A DNA stretch of 48,634 bases. Origin: a virus. Below are positions 26,279 to 33,445 of this stretch, piece after piece. Location: IMG/VR virus record IMGVR_UViG_3300008740_000327, positions 1 to 48,634 of that record; one strand, 5' to 3'. The translations under genes and the position numbers were made by a program. Every line of letters starts with the position of its first letter. Within the stretch, counting starts at the first letter, position 1. Under the pieces are notes generated by a model. That model worked only from the letters and a program-made list of their open reading frames with translations. It searched no databases and was not told the origin of the DNA.

Positions 26279-26800
26279 ATGCAAATTGATAAATTAGGGT
26301 TACCAAAATATGGTACCGATGACTTAATGGACCTTATCTATAAAGGTAAGGAAGATTTATTGTTTAATGTATTAGCAGATGACAATGATGAAACAAAAAA
26401 ATTTAATAAATCCGTTGAATTAACAGGTACAGGTCAACAACTTAAATTTTATAAATCATTAGACATTGATTTAAAATCTTTTGATAAACTTTTACAAAAT
26501 GAATGGTTCATGCCAAACAGTTATAAGAGTTTTGACATTGAAACATACGTTCGTAGCATATGTCCAGATAACCAAAATAGCATTAATAGAGTAAAAGAAG
26601 AATTAGAAGCATTTAAAGAAATGGGTTATATAAATCTATTAAGATTTTTACATTATCTTGTTAATTTTATGAAAGAAAACAATATTATATGGGGTGTAGG
26701 ACGTGGAAGTTCGGTTGCTAGTTACGTATTGTTCTTATTAGGTGTCCATAAAATAGACTCATTACAATATAATCTAAACTGGCGAGAGTTCCTTCGCTAA
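26279..26800 (+). CDS. DNA polymerase III alpha (DnaE)-like fragment
   Basis: This 173-residue protein resembles a short piece of the bacterial C-family polymerase DnaE. Residues 102-173 match the palm-approach region: R-V-K-E-E-L-E, K-E-M-G-Y-I-N, G-V-G-R-G-S-S-V-A-S-Y-V (DnaE consensus G-P-G-R-G-S-A-A-G-S) and L-N-W-R-E-F-L-R (consensus F-E-R-F-L). The catalytic aspartates that follow in DnaE are absent because the protein ends there. It cannot be a polymerase by itself. It may bind DNA, the 3-prime end, or interfere with the host replisome. It lies between small virion-linked genes. The first 100 residues are not recognisable. Confidence 0.7.
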   Translation: MQIDKLGLPKYGTDDLMDLIYKGKEDLLFNVLADDNDETKKFNKSVELTGTGQQLKFYKSLDIDLKSFDKLLQNEWFMPNSYKSFDIETYVRSICPDNQNSINRVKEELEAFKEMGYINLLRFLHYLVNFMKENNIIWGVGRGSSVASYVLFLLGVHKIDSLQYNLNWREFLR

Positions 26801-26803
26801 ATA
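26796..26803 (+). promoter_or_regulatory. Late-promoter-like box
   Basis: GCTAAATA (six of eight to the T4 late consensus) overlaps the stop of the DnaE-like gene and is followed by a TAGGAG ribosome site before the ATG at 26830. It is a weaker match than the others. Confidence 0.4.
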
Positions 26804-26829
26804 CATATATAATATACTAGGAGAATAAA

Positions 26830-27168
26830 ATGGCAGTAAGACAAACAGGACAAAAAGTTTACAAAACAATGCAAGGTAAACAGGTTGATATGGATCTTTT
26901 GAGAAAAAGAAACGAACTTACTCCTGCGGTAGGCAATGCTCGTGTAAATGCACGTGGTGATGAATTAGGCCCAGGTGGAAAAATTGTTAAGAAAAGAGAA
27001 GAAGTATTAGAAGATTACTACAGAGACCATCCTCAAAAGGTTTCTAATATTAAAGTAAAAGCACCTGCAGAAGAGCCAAAAAAAGAAGTTAAAAAAGCAG
27101 AAGAACCAGTCGTACAAAAAGAAGACGAGTGGGTAGAAGACGCAGACGGCAATTTTGTAAAAAAATAA
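26830..27168 (+). CDS. Conserved marine T4-like phage protein, function unknown
   Basis: This 112-residue protein has a highly conserved-looking core, with N-E-L-T-P-A-V-G-N-A-R-V-N-A-R-G and D-E-L-G-P-G-G-K-I (about 28-53), then a Lys/Glu/Pro-rich tail ending in D-A-D-G-N-F-V-K-K. I recognise this pattern as a small protein recurrent in T4-like cyanophages and related phages but know no function. The ribosome site AGGAG is strong. Confidence 0.72.
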   Translation: MAVRQTGQKVYKTMQGKQVDMDLLRKRNELTPAVGNARVNARGDELGPGGKIVKKREEVLEDYYRDHPQKVSNIKVKAPAEEPKKEVKKAEEPVVQKEDEWVEDADGNFVKK

Positions 27169-27183
27169 CATTAACTAATACTA

Positions 27184-27579
27184 ATGTTCGAGCCTCCAAA
27201 ATTAAAATATTTCATTAAAGGCAATATAACACCTATCCATGACAGAGTTTTAGTCTCTGACATGGAATTTGGCGAGTCAAAAACCAAAGGTGGACTTATT
27301 ATCGGAAGTGACGATGGACACACTAGAGGTATTAAACCTAGATGGTGTAAAGTAGTTTCTAAAGGTCACAAAAATAAAGACACATACAAAAAAGGAGATT
27401 GGATCTTAGTCGAACACGGACGATGGTCAAGAGGTTTCAGTTTTGCAGATGAAAACGGAAAAGAAACGGTACTCCGAATTGTAGAAGCCAAAGCAGTAAT
27501 GATGACTGGAAATTACAAACCAAAAGATTGGTATCAAGCCAGATTAAAATATAGCCCCGGCGGCGACCTATTAGAATAA
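27184..27579 (+). CDS. GroES-like co-chaperonin (T4 gp31-type)
   Basis: This 131-residue protein begins its fold with I-T-P-I-H-D-R-V-L-V (about 15-24), the GroES signature, followed by the mobile loop region (S-K-T-K-G-G-L-I-I-G, about 32-41), Y-K-K-G-D-W-I-L-V (about 68-76) and a C-terminal strand. T4 gp31 replaces GroES on host GroEL to fold the major capsid protein; a similar role is likely here. At 131 residues it is longer than GroES (97) and gp31 (111), with an insertion after the mobile loop (D-D-G-H-T-R-G) and an extended C-terminus. It ends before the clamp-loader operon promoter. Confidence 0.85.
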   Translation: MFEPPKLKYFIKGNITPIHDRVLVSDMEFGESKTKGGLIIGSDDGHTRGIKPRWCKVVSKGHKNKDTYKKGDWILVEHGRWSRGFSFADENGKETVLRIVEAKAVMMTGNYKPKDWYQARLKYSPGGDLLE

Positions 27580-27587
27580 CAAATCAC

Positions 27588-27616
27588 TTGACTAAAATCG
27601 TTCTTTATCATATACT
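27588..27616 (+). promoter_or_regulatory. sigma70-like promoter of the clamp-loader operon
   Basis: TTGACT (27588-27593), a 17-base spacer and TATACT (27611-27616) end 6 bases before the ATG at 27623. A normal start site, about 7 bases past the -10 box, would fall on the A of that ATG, so the mRNA is predicted to be leaderless. Confidence 0.75.
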
Positions 27617-27622
27617 ACGTAT

Positions 27623-27796
27623 ATGAGATTACCAGAAGCCAAAAAATCCGGAATTAACACAACAGGTCTAACAGGAATAACATTAATGGTACTCCATTTA
27701 ACTGGTATAATTACTGGTTGGTATTGGGTGGTGTTATATGTTATACTAATTTTATCAGGTATAGGCCAAGAATATAGAAATTTAAATATTGATTAA
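27623..27796 (+). CDS. 57-residue two-pass membrane protein
   Basis: An ATG at 27623 opens a 57-residue frame that ends TAA 27794-27796, directly before the clamp-loader ATG. Two hydrophobic segments (about 15-31 and 33-48) flank a W-Y-W turn. There is no ribosome site, and the promoter predicts transcription from the start codon itself. Function unknown. Confidence 0.7.
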   Translation: MRLPEAKKSGINTTGLTGITLMVLHLTGIITGWYWVVLYVILILSGIGQEYRNLNID

Positions 27797-28711
27797 ATGC
27801 AAGAACTATGGGTAGAAAAATATAGACCTAAAAAAGTTGATGAATATGTATTTAGAGATGATCATCAAAGAAAACAGGTCCTTCAATGGTTAAAAGAAAA
27901 GACTATTCCACATCTTTTGTTTTCAGGTACTGCTGGTATCGGTAAAACAACACTTGCAAAAGTTCTTTTAAACGAATTACAAGTTAATGACCTTGACGTA
28001 TTAGAAATAAATGCAAGTAGAACAAATTCCGTAGACGAAGTAAGAACAAACATCATTAATTTTGTACAAATGATTCCGTTTGGTGAGTTTAAAGTAGTAT
28101 TACTAGACGAAGCAGACTATTTAAGTCCAAATGCACAGGCGGCGTTACGTGGTGTAATGGAAGAATACCATACAACATCAAGATTTATATTAACTTGTAA
28201 CTATCCTAATAGAGTTATACCAGCACTTCATTCAAGATGTCAAGGTTTTCATATAGAAAGAATTGATCAAACAGAATTCACAGCAAGAGTGGCAGAAATA
28301 TTAATGCAAGAAGGTGTTACACCCGATCTTAACACATTAGACACTTATGTAAAAGCAACTTATCCTGATTTAAGAAAATGTATTAATACTGTACAAATGA
28401 ATACACAAGAAGGAAAGTTAATTGAGCCACAAAAAGCAGATACAGGTGATTTAGATTACAAATTACAAATGGTTGAACTGTTTAAAGCAGGAAAAATAAC
28501 AGAAGCAAGAAAATTAGTATGTAGTCAAGCAAGGCCAGACGAAATAGAAGACATTTATAAGTGGTTATATGACAATATTAGTTTATTTGGTGACGAACAA
28601 AAACAAGAGAAAGCAATATTAATTATTAAACAAGGTTTAGTAGATCATTCATTTGTTGCAGATCCCGAAATTAACTTATCTGCAACAATGATTAAATTAC
28701 AAAATCTCTAA
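27797..28711 (+). CDS. Clamp-loader large subunit (T4 gp44-like)
   Basis: This 304-residue AAA+ protein has the RFC/gp44 pattern: the N-terminal W-V-E-K-Y-R-P-K, Walker A G-T-A-G-I-G-K-T (44-51), a DEAD Walker B (104-107), sensor-1 T-C-N-Y (133-136) and the S-R-C arginine finger (146-148). The complex opens the sliding clamp (gp45) and loads it on primed DNA using ATP; in T4 the clamp also activates late promoters. The small subunit gp62 is not adjacent here. It overlaps ThyX by one base. Confidence 0.93.
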   Translation: MQELWVEKYRPKKVDEYVFRDDHQRKQVLQWLKEKTIPHLLFSGTAGIGKTTLAKVLLNELQVNDLDVLEINASRTNSVDEVRTNIINFVQMIPFGEFKVVLLDEADYLSPNAQAALRGVMEEYHTTSRFILTCNYPNRVIPALHSRCQGFHIERIDQTEFTARVAEILMQEGVTPDLNTLDTYVKATYPDLRKCINTVQMNTQEGKLIEPQKADTGDLDYKLQMVELFKAGKITEARKLVCSQARPDEIEDIYKWLYDNISLFGDEQKQEKAILIIKQGLVDHSFVADPEINLSATMIKLQNL

Positions 28712-29346
28712 TGAACGTAGAATTAATAGATAGAATGGGCACTGATTTATCAGTGGTGAATGCCGCCAGAGTTTCTTACGCAAAAACTAAAGAACAATTT
28801 GAAGATAAAGACGAAAAACTAATTGCATTCTTGGCTAAACATAATCATTGGTCCCCGTTTGGACACGCATCATTACAATTTAGAATTAAAGCACCTGTAT
28901 TTGTTGCAAGACAACTTGTTAAACATCAAGTTGGACTAATATGGAACGAAGTTAGTAGACGTTATGTAGATTATCCACCCGAATTATTCAAACCGGACAC
29001 TTGGAGAGGACGACCTATAAATTCTAAACAAGGTTCTGCTGGTACAGTTGATTTAGGAGCAACTGTTGACCATAATTTAGAGACAACAATGCAAAGTTGT
29101 TTAATACTTTACAATACATTAATTGATAAGGGTGTTGCACCCGAACAAGCACGAATGGTTTTACCTCAAAGTATGATGACTGAATGGTATTGGTCTGGTA
29201 GCTTGTATGCGTTTGCTAGAGTATGCAACCTTAGGTGTAAACCTGATGTGCAAAAAGAAACAAGAGACATTTGCAATCAAATCTCTAACGAGTGTAGTAA
29301 ATACTTTCCTATAAGTTGGAAATACTTAAAAGAAAATGATGAATAA
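28711..29346 (+). CDS. thyX: Flavin-dependent thymidylate synthase
   Basis: This 211-residue enzyme makes dTMP from dUMP with methylene-tetrahydrofolate, FAD and NADPH. Recognisable elements are H-W-S-P-F-G-H-A-S (46-54), F-V-A-R-Q-L (64-69) and W-N-E-V-S-R-R-Y (78-85). The canonical R-H-R before N-E-x-S-x-R-Y is replaced by K-H-Q (71-73), a variant I associate with marine T4-like phage ThyX proteins. The C-terminal Y-W-S-G-S-L-Y-A-F-A-R-V is typical. It is coupled to the clamp loader and follows it in the early operon, where it would supply dTMP for phage DNA. Confidence 0.93.
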   Translation: MNVELIDRMGTDLSVVNAARVSYAKTKEQFEDKDEKLIAFLAKHNHWSPFGHASLQFRIKAPVFVARQLVKHQVGLIWNEVSRRYVDYPPELFKPDTWRGRPINSKQGSAGTVDLGATVDHNLETTMQSCLILYNTLIDKGVAPEQARMVLPQSMMTEWYWSGSLYAFARVCNLRCKPDVQKETRDICNQISNECSKYFPISWKYLKENDE

Positions 29347-29425
29347 AATTTATACGGTTGCCGGATGGCTCGCAGTTGCAATAGCACTTGGAATTGTGGT
29401 ATACGGTATACTAATGATATTTTAA
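29336..29425 (+). CDS. 29-residue membrane peptide
   Basis: An ATG at 29336 (a second ATG follows at 29339) opens a frame that overlaps the end of thyX and ends TAA 29423-29425. After M-M-N-K it is nearly all hydrophobic (about 8-29). Translational coupling to thyX would explain the missing ribosome site. It is short, so it is only a likely gene. Confidence 0.5.
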   Translation: MMNKIYTVAGWLAVAIALGIVVYGILMIF

Positions 29426-29441
29426 TTAAGGATTAATATAA

Positions 29442-29762
29442 ATGTACAAGCCATTGCCAGACGGCCTTACCGTTAAACCATCTAATGTTCAAGGATTAGG
29501 ACTATATGCTACAAAAGACTTTGAAGCAGACACAGTCTTAGGAATAGTTCATATAGAAAATAAAAATTTCCCCCATGGTTACATTAGAACAGCTCTTGGT
29601 GCCTTTTATAATCATTCAGATACTCCTAATTGTAAAAATACTAAAGGTTACTGGCATCAATTACCTGTAAAATACCTTGTAACAATTAGAGACATTAAAT
29701 CTGGTGAAGAATTAACAGCAAAATATACATTATACCATGATTTTGATGAAAAAGGAAACTAA
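29442..29762 (+). CDS. SET-domain protein (putative lysine methyltransferase)
   Basis: This 106-residue protein is a minimal SET domain. Seen: G-L-G-L-Y-A (18-23) with a following D-F strand, the AdoMet-binding N-H-S-D-T-P-N-C (57-64), and the closing G-E-E-L-T-A-K-Y-T-L-Y (88-98) with the catalytic-type Tyr. Pre- and post-SET zinc segments are missing, as in small bacterial and viral SET proteins. The enzyme would methylate lysine on a protein; host ribosomal or nucleoid proteins, or phage proteins, are candidates. It shares an operon with clamp loader and ThyX and overlaps the isomerase gene by one base. Confidence 0.85.
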   Translation: MYKPLPDGLTVKPSNVQGLGLYATKDFEADTVLGIVHIENKNFPHGYIRTALGAFYNHSDTPNCKNTKGYWHQLPVKYLVTIRDIKSGEELTAKYTLYHDFDEKGN

Positions 29763-30094
29763 TGGAAGTACCAGGTAGAATATATAGAGCAAGTCATATA
29801 CTAGTAAGCCATATAGAAGCAGAACGTTCTACTAGAACAATGTGTAGAGAAGAAGCATTGTTTTTAGCTGGTGCAATTAGTGAGGAAATAAGAACAGGCA
29901 AATATACCTTTGATCAAGCCGCAAAAATCTATAGTGATTGCCCTAGTGGTAAAGCAAATAACGGAAATTTAGGAACATTTCCAGCAAATAAAATGGATCC
30001 TGATTTTATTGCTTATGTAGACAACTTAAAACCAGGCGAAATCAGTGGTCCTTGCCCTACTGTTTACGGTTTTCACCTTATTAGGAGAAACTAG
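29762..30094 (+). CDS. Parvulin-type peptidyl-prolyl isomerase
   Basis: This 110-residue protein fits the single-domain parvulin (PpiC) family: A-S-H-I-L-V (10-15), A-x-x-Y-S-D-C-P-S-G-K (54-64), G-N-L-G-T-F (68-73) and the closing Y-G-F-H-L-I (102-107). Parvulins speed cis-trans isomerisation of X-Pro bonds during folding. There is no signal peptide, so it works in the cytosol, unlike many bacterial parvulins. It is coupled to the SET protein and ends the operon from 27588, just before a late promoter. Confidence 0.88.
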   Translation: MEVPGRIYRASHILVSHIEAERSTRTMCREEALFLAGAISEEIRTGKYTFDQAAKIYSDCPSGKANNGNLGTFPANKMDPDFIAYVDNLKPGEISGPCPTVYGFHLIRRN

Positions 30095-30100
30095 TCATTA

Positions 30101-30108
30101 GATAAATA
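30101..30108 (+). promoter_or_regulatory. T4-type late promoter
   Basis: GATAAATA (seven of eight) lies 17 bases before the ATG at 30126, with AAAAAAGGG as ribosome site in between. It opens the late block that includes the lysis genes. Confidence 0.6.
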
Positions 30109-30125
30109 TAAAAAAGGGACCTAAT

Positions 30126-30671
30126 ATGCAAGATACAATAGATGTAGTTAAAGCAGTACAAAATGTATTTGATAATGACACCGCTTTCACGGTGCTCAAG
30201 GACTTTGAACGAGTACTTGATGAATTAGACTTATATGTTTATGATAATTGGCAGGACGGTGAATTAGCCGCGGGTCCAATAATTAAAAGACACTTTGTAT
30301 CATGTACTTTTATGTGGCCTAGAAAACAAATGCCCGATCCAATGGGTGGTAAAAGACTTACAGATTACGAGTGCAAAGTATATTTCAAAAAAGATGAACT
30401 TATTGTTCCAAGACAAATTTTAGAACCAGGGGATATGAGAGCAGGAACTAAAAAAGGTAAGCTAGACAAAGCACCTATTTGGTTAGTAGAAATTTTAATG
30501 CCAAAAGAATTAATTCGAAGCATACATAGTGGTTACGAACAAGAAGAAATATATGCACAAGAACCTGCAACTTCAGAAGAAATACCTGCAGAACAACAAG
30601 TAGAACCTGCTGATGCAACAGAACCAGTACCAGCACCAGAACCTACTGCAGAACCTGGTGGAGAGTTTTAA
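30126..30671 (+). CDS. Conserved phage protein with Pro/Glu-rich tail
   Basis: This 181-residue protein has a folded N-terminal ~140 residues (F-T-V-L-K-D-F, D-N-W-Q-D-G-E-L, G-D-M-R-A-G-T-K-K-G-K) and an acidic P/E/A-rich, probably disordered tail. I recognise the D-M-R-x-G-T-K-K-G-K pattern as recurring in T4-like marine phages but know no function. The late promoter suggests a virion role. It overlaps the next gene by one base. Confidence 0.7.
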   Translation: MQDTIDVVKAVQNVFDNDTAFTVLKDFERVLDELDLYVYDNWQDGELAAGPIIKRHFVSCTFMWPRKQMPDPMGGKRLTDYECKVYFKKDELIVPRQILEPGDMRAGTKKGKLDKAPIWLVEILMPKELIRSIHSGYEQEEIYAQEPATSEEIPAEQQVEPADATEPVPAPEPTAEPGGEF

Positions 30672-31399
30672 TGGGACTTCAAAAAAACGATTTAGAATTT
30701 ACTACTGATAGTATATTTGAAATTGACTCTTTTAAATCAAAAATGGGAGACGATAAAGATATAGTAGTTCTTAGTTTCTCTGTTCTTGGAGAACAACCAG
30801 CATTAGATTTAGTAAATTTTGTAGAAAAAGGATATCCTTTTGTATTAGATGCTGACAAAAGCAGTGGAGAACAAGCTGATGGCAAATATAGAGTATTTGT
30901 AGAGTTAGAAAGAAACAATGAAGTTGCAAAACAAGTGTCAGAACTATTAGACGGTATTGGAAAATTAACAAACTTAAACGAATTTAAATTTAGATATTAT
31001 AAAAACTTCAAAAGTCTTTCTGCAGACGCAAAAACTTTAGATGAAGTTATTCCATTTGATCCTACTGCATATGAAACAGCAATAGGTGAAGCCCCAATGG
31101 AAAATTATAAGAATTTCTTTAAAGATAGCTATGTTGATGATATAATTTTAGAAGACACAACAGTAATCTTTAAAAAAAGACGCCATGATCCATTATTTTT
31201 TGAATTTATAGATTATGGTAACACTAAAGAAGTACTAAAATCAATTAAAGAATCCTATGAATTCAATAAATTTCCTGAAATAATTTTCTTGAGTAAGTAT
31301 ATAGGGGACTATAATATATCTATATATGGAAACAAATATGTTCTTGAAAACAAGAACTTCTGTATAGTACTTAAGAAAAAATATGAGACTATCAACTAA
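30671..31399 (+). CDS. Conserved phage protein, function unknown
   Basis: This 242-residue protein has a conserved-looking block (F-V-L-D-A-D-K-S-S-G-E-Q-A-D-G, then R-V-F-V-E-L-E-R-N) typical of a protein shared by T4-like marine phages, followed by F-R-Y-Y-K-N-F. No enzyme motif is evident. It is coupled to its upstream neighbour and overlaps the lysis peptidase by 17 bases. Late expression suggests a structural or assembly role. Confidence 0.72.
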   Translation: MGLQKNDLEFTTDSIFEIDSFKSKMGDDKDIVVLSFSVLGEQPALDLVNFVEKGYPFVLDADKSSGEQADGKYRVFVELERNNEVAKQVSELLDGIGKLTNLNEFKFRYYKNFKSLSADAKTLDEVIPFDPTAYETAIGEAPMENYKNFFKDSYVDDIILEDTTVIFKKRRHDPLFFEFIDYGNTKEVLKSIKESYEFNKFPEIIFLSKYIGDYNISIYGNKYVLENKNFCIVLKKKYETIN

Positions 31400-31844
31400 T
31401 TTTACACTAGAAGAATTCACAAGAAGTCAAACAGCAATACGTCAAAATATTGATAATACACCTACAGAAGAGCATTCTGAAAATCTTAAACTATTATGTG
31501 AGATGATTCTTCAGCCAGTTAGAGATCATTTTGGTCCAATAGCAATCAATTCTGGATATAGAGGAGTAGTATTAAACAAAACTATTGGTGGATCTTTTAA
31601 ATCACAACATTGTCAAGGCCAAGCGGCAGATATTGAATGTCCTGGTACAGGTAATCGCCATGTAGCTGATTGGATTTCAGATAATTGCACTTTCGACCAA
31701 TTAATTCTTGAATTTCACACCCCAGGAATACCTGATTCAGGTTGGGTTCATGTTAGTTTTAATCGTGGATCAAACCGTATGCAACGTTTAAGAGCCGTAA
31801 AAGAAGATGGCAAAACTGTTTATAAAAACGGGCTCACAGAATAA
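31383..31844 (+). CDS. M15-type zinc peptidase, probable endolysin
   Basis: This 153-residue protein fits peptidase family M15 (VanY/endolysin type). Zinc ligands are His76 (S-Q-H), Asp83 (A-A-D) and His123 (W-V-H), with S-G-Y-R-G (57-61) as the usual entry strand and Glu110 near the base position. These enzymes cut peptide bonds in peptidoglycan crosslinks. There is no signal peptide, so it would need a holin, and a candidate lies at 33445. The following spanin-like genes support a lysis role. It overlaps the previous gene by 17 bases. Confidence 0.85.
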   Translation: MRLSTNFTLEEFTRSQTAIRQNIDNTPTEEHSENLKLLCEMILQPVRDHFGPIAINSGYRGVVLNKTIGGSFKSQHCQGQAADIECPGTGNRHVADWISDNCTFDQLILEFHTPGIPDSGWVHVSFNRGSNRMQRLRAVKEDGKTVYKNGLTE

Positions 31845-31846
31845 TC

Positions 31847-31854
31847 AATAAATA
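31847..31854 (+). promoter_or_regulatory. T4-type late promoter
   Basis: AATAAATA (seven of eight) lies 8 bases before the ATG at 31863 and could drive the small zinc protein and the spanin-like pair with a nearly leaderless mRNA. Confidence 0.5.
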
Positions 31855-31862
31855 CATACATA

Positions 31863-31994
31863 ATGGAAGAAGAGCAATATTGTAATAATTGTGGTCGAAA
31901 AGCACATTGTGATGAGGTCTTAAAAGAAACTATGACCGATTATGATGGCAGAACTTACGAAGTAATAGTATGTGCTCATTGTAGATGCGAATAA
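31863..31994 (+). CDS. 43-residue zinc-ribbon peptide
   Basis: An ATG at 31863 opens a 43-residue frame ending TAA 31992-31994. It holds C-N-N-C (7-10), Cys16 and C-A-H-C-R-C (37-42), a pattern fit to bind one zinc ion. It sits between the M15 peptidase and the inner spanin with no spare bases, which supports it being real. Role unknown. Confidence 0.65.
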   Translation: MEEEQYCNNCGRKAHCDEVLKETMTDYDGRTYEVIVCAHCRCE

Positions 31995-31995
31995 T

Positions 31996-32469
31996 ATGTT
32001 TGGAAGTATAAGATTAATTTTTACAGTTCTAATAATCAGTAGTATTGCGGGTGCAGGAATGTACGTAATGAAACTACGATCAGATAACGCTATCCTTAAG
32101 GCAAATCAAATACAATTAGAAACTGCTATTACAGAACAGAACAAAGTTTTAGAACAACAAAAAGCAGACTTTGAAGCAATCATGGAAAGTAATAAAAAAT
32201 TAAATGTATTAATACAAACTTTCAAAAAAGATTTAGACGATTTAGATAAAAGATTTAATAAGAAAAAAAGAGATGTTGGCAAACTAGCAATAGCAAAAAC
32301 AAAAGCTATAGAAAGAATAATAAACAAAGGTGCCAACAATGCCCAAAGGTGTGTTGAATTAGCATCAGGTGCCGAACACACAGAAGAAGAATTAAAAGCA
32401 ACAAAAAGATCGGAGATTAATCCGGAATGCCCAAGTTTAGCAAACCCGAGTTACGTACATTATGAGTAA
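31996..32469 (+). CDS. Candidate inner-membrane spanin (Rz-like)
   Basis: I chose the ATG at 31996 because the earlier in-frame start (31972) lies inside the zinc peptide gene. The 157-residue protein has an N-terminal membrane segment (about 5-25), a long coiled coil (about 28-95) and a C-terminal domain with Cys119 and Cys145. This is the layout and size of Rz-type inner spanins, which link to an outer-membrane lipoprotein and fuse the two membranes at lysis. The next gene, overlapping by 8 bases, is a lipoprotein, as expected for the partner. Confidence 0.72.
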   Translation: MFGSIRLIFTVLIISSIAGAGMYVMKLRSDNAILKANQIQLETAITEQNKVLEQQKADFEAIMESNKKLNVLIQTFKKDLDDLDKRFNKKKRDVGKLAIAKTKAIERIINKGANNAQRCVELASGAEHTEEELKATKRSEINPECPSLANPSYVHYE

Positions 32470-32827
32470 AATTATTGCATTAGTATTAATAGTGTTTTTA
32501 ACTGGTTGTTCAATTGGTGGAGAAAAGAAAATAAAAATATTCTCAGTTGAAAAACCAAGAGAAAAATTAGATTATCCAATGCCTACTGCATTACAACTTG
32601 AACAACTTAAATGGATAGTCATTACAAGTGCAAACGCAGAAGAAGTATTCAAGAAAATGGAAGAACAAGGCTTAGATCCTGTGTTATTTGGTCTATCAGA
32701 CAAAGACTTTGAATTATTAGCAAAAAACTTTGCACAAATTAGACAAAAATTGCAAGAAACAAACAATCTTTTAGAAGAATACAAGAAATATTACGAGCCT
32801 GAAGACAAGAAGAAGTCAGATAAATAA
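32462..32827 (+). CDS. Candidate outer-membrane spanin lipoprotein (Rz1-like)
   Basis: This 121-residue protein has a lipoprotein signal peptide with lipobox L-T-G-C, cleaved before Cys16. The mature part is helical and charged, with K-L-D-Y-P-M-P-T (35-42) and a coiled-coil-like C-terminal half. It overlaps the inner-spanin candidate by 8 bases in another frame, as Rz/Rz1 pairs often do. It is longer and less proline-rich than lambda Rz1, so the assignment rests on context. Confidence 0.7.
   Translation: MSKIIALVLIVFLTGCSIGGEKKIKIFSVEKPREKLDYPMPTALQLEQLKWIVITSANAEEVFKKMEEQGLDPVLFGLSDKDFELLAKNFAQIRQKLQETNNLLEEYKKYYEPEDKKKSDK
32819..32826 (+). promoter_or_regulatory. T4-type late promoter
   Basis: GATAAATA (seven of eight) overlaps the end of the lipoprotein gene and lies 28 bases before the ATG at 32855, which has an AGAGGA ribosome site. 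Confidence 0.55.
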
Positions 32828-32854
32828 CTACATAGTTAATTAATAGAGGAACAC

Positions 32855-33445
32855 ATGGAATTTATAATAGCACTTGCAATGAAATTTTGGCAATGGACTT
32901 TAGTTATTGCTTTTATCATTATCGGCTTTCTTATAAACATATTAGATAAAAGAAAACCAAATAAACTTAAATTTTCATACACTGAATTACCACATTTACA
33001 AGCACTTAAAATATCTACAAAAGGAATAGGGTTTTTTAAAGGTATATTAATGTGGATACTATCAACAAGAAATTGGGTTACTACAAAAGACTGGCACTAT
33101 CACATAGATGGTGAAGATTATGTGATCCCTAAAGGTTTCCAATTTGATGGTGCAAGTATTCCGAAGTTCTTAAGAACTTTTTTCTCTCCAGTAGGAGTAT
33201 TATTAGTAGGTGGACTTGTACACGACTACGGTTACAAGTATGCAACACTATTAAAGAAAAATAAAAAAGAAACTATTGGTATTAAAGATCAAAAATGGAT
33301 GGATAAATTATTCAGAAACATTAATATTGAAGTTAATGGCTTCTATACTATGAACTATTTGTCATATTGGTCATTAAGACTAGGCGGTTGGTTTGCATGG
33401 AACGGACATAGAAAAAGAAATTCTAAGATTGAGGGCATAAAATAA
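32855..33445 (+). CDS. DUF1353 membrane-associated protein
   Basis: This 196-residue protein has an N-terminal membrane segment (about 11-29) and a DUF1353 core: I-P-K-G-F-Q-F-D-G-A-S-I-P (91-103) followed by G-L-V-H-D-Y-G-Y-K-Y (about 119-128). DUF1353 proteins occur in many phages near lysis genes, and the conserved D-G-A-S-I-P and H-D residues suggest an enzyme, possibly a peptidase; no function is established to my knowledge. It overlaps the holin-like gene by one base. Confidence 0.78.
   Translation: MEFIIALAMKFWQWTLVIAFIIIGFLINILDKRKPNKLKFSYTELPHLQALKISTKGIGFFKGILMWILSTRNWVTTKDWHYHIDGEDYVIPKGFQFDGASIPKFLRTFFSPVGVLLVGGLVHDYGYKYATLLKKNKKETIGIKDQKWMDKLFRNINIEVNGFYTMNYLSYWSLRLGGWFAWNGHRKRNSKIEGIK

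Noticed and set aside
31972-31995. Earlier start for the inner-spanin candidate
   Set aside because: It would overlap the zinc peptide and add non-membrane residues before the membrane segment; the ATG at 31996 gives the expected topology.
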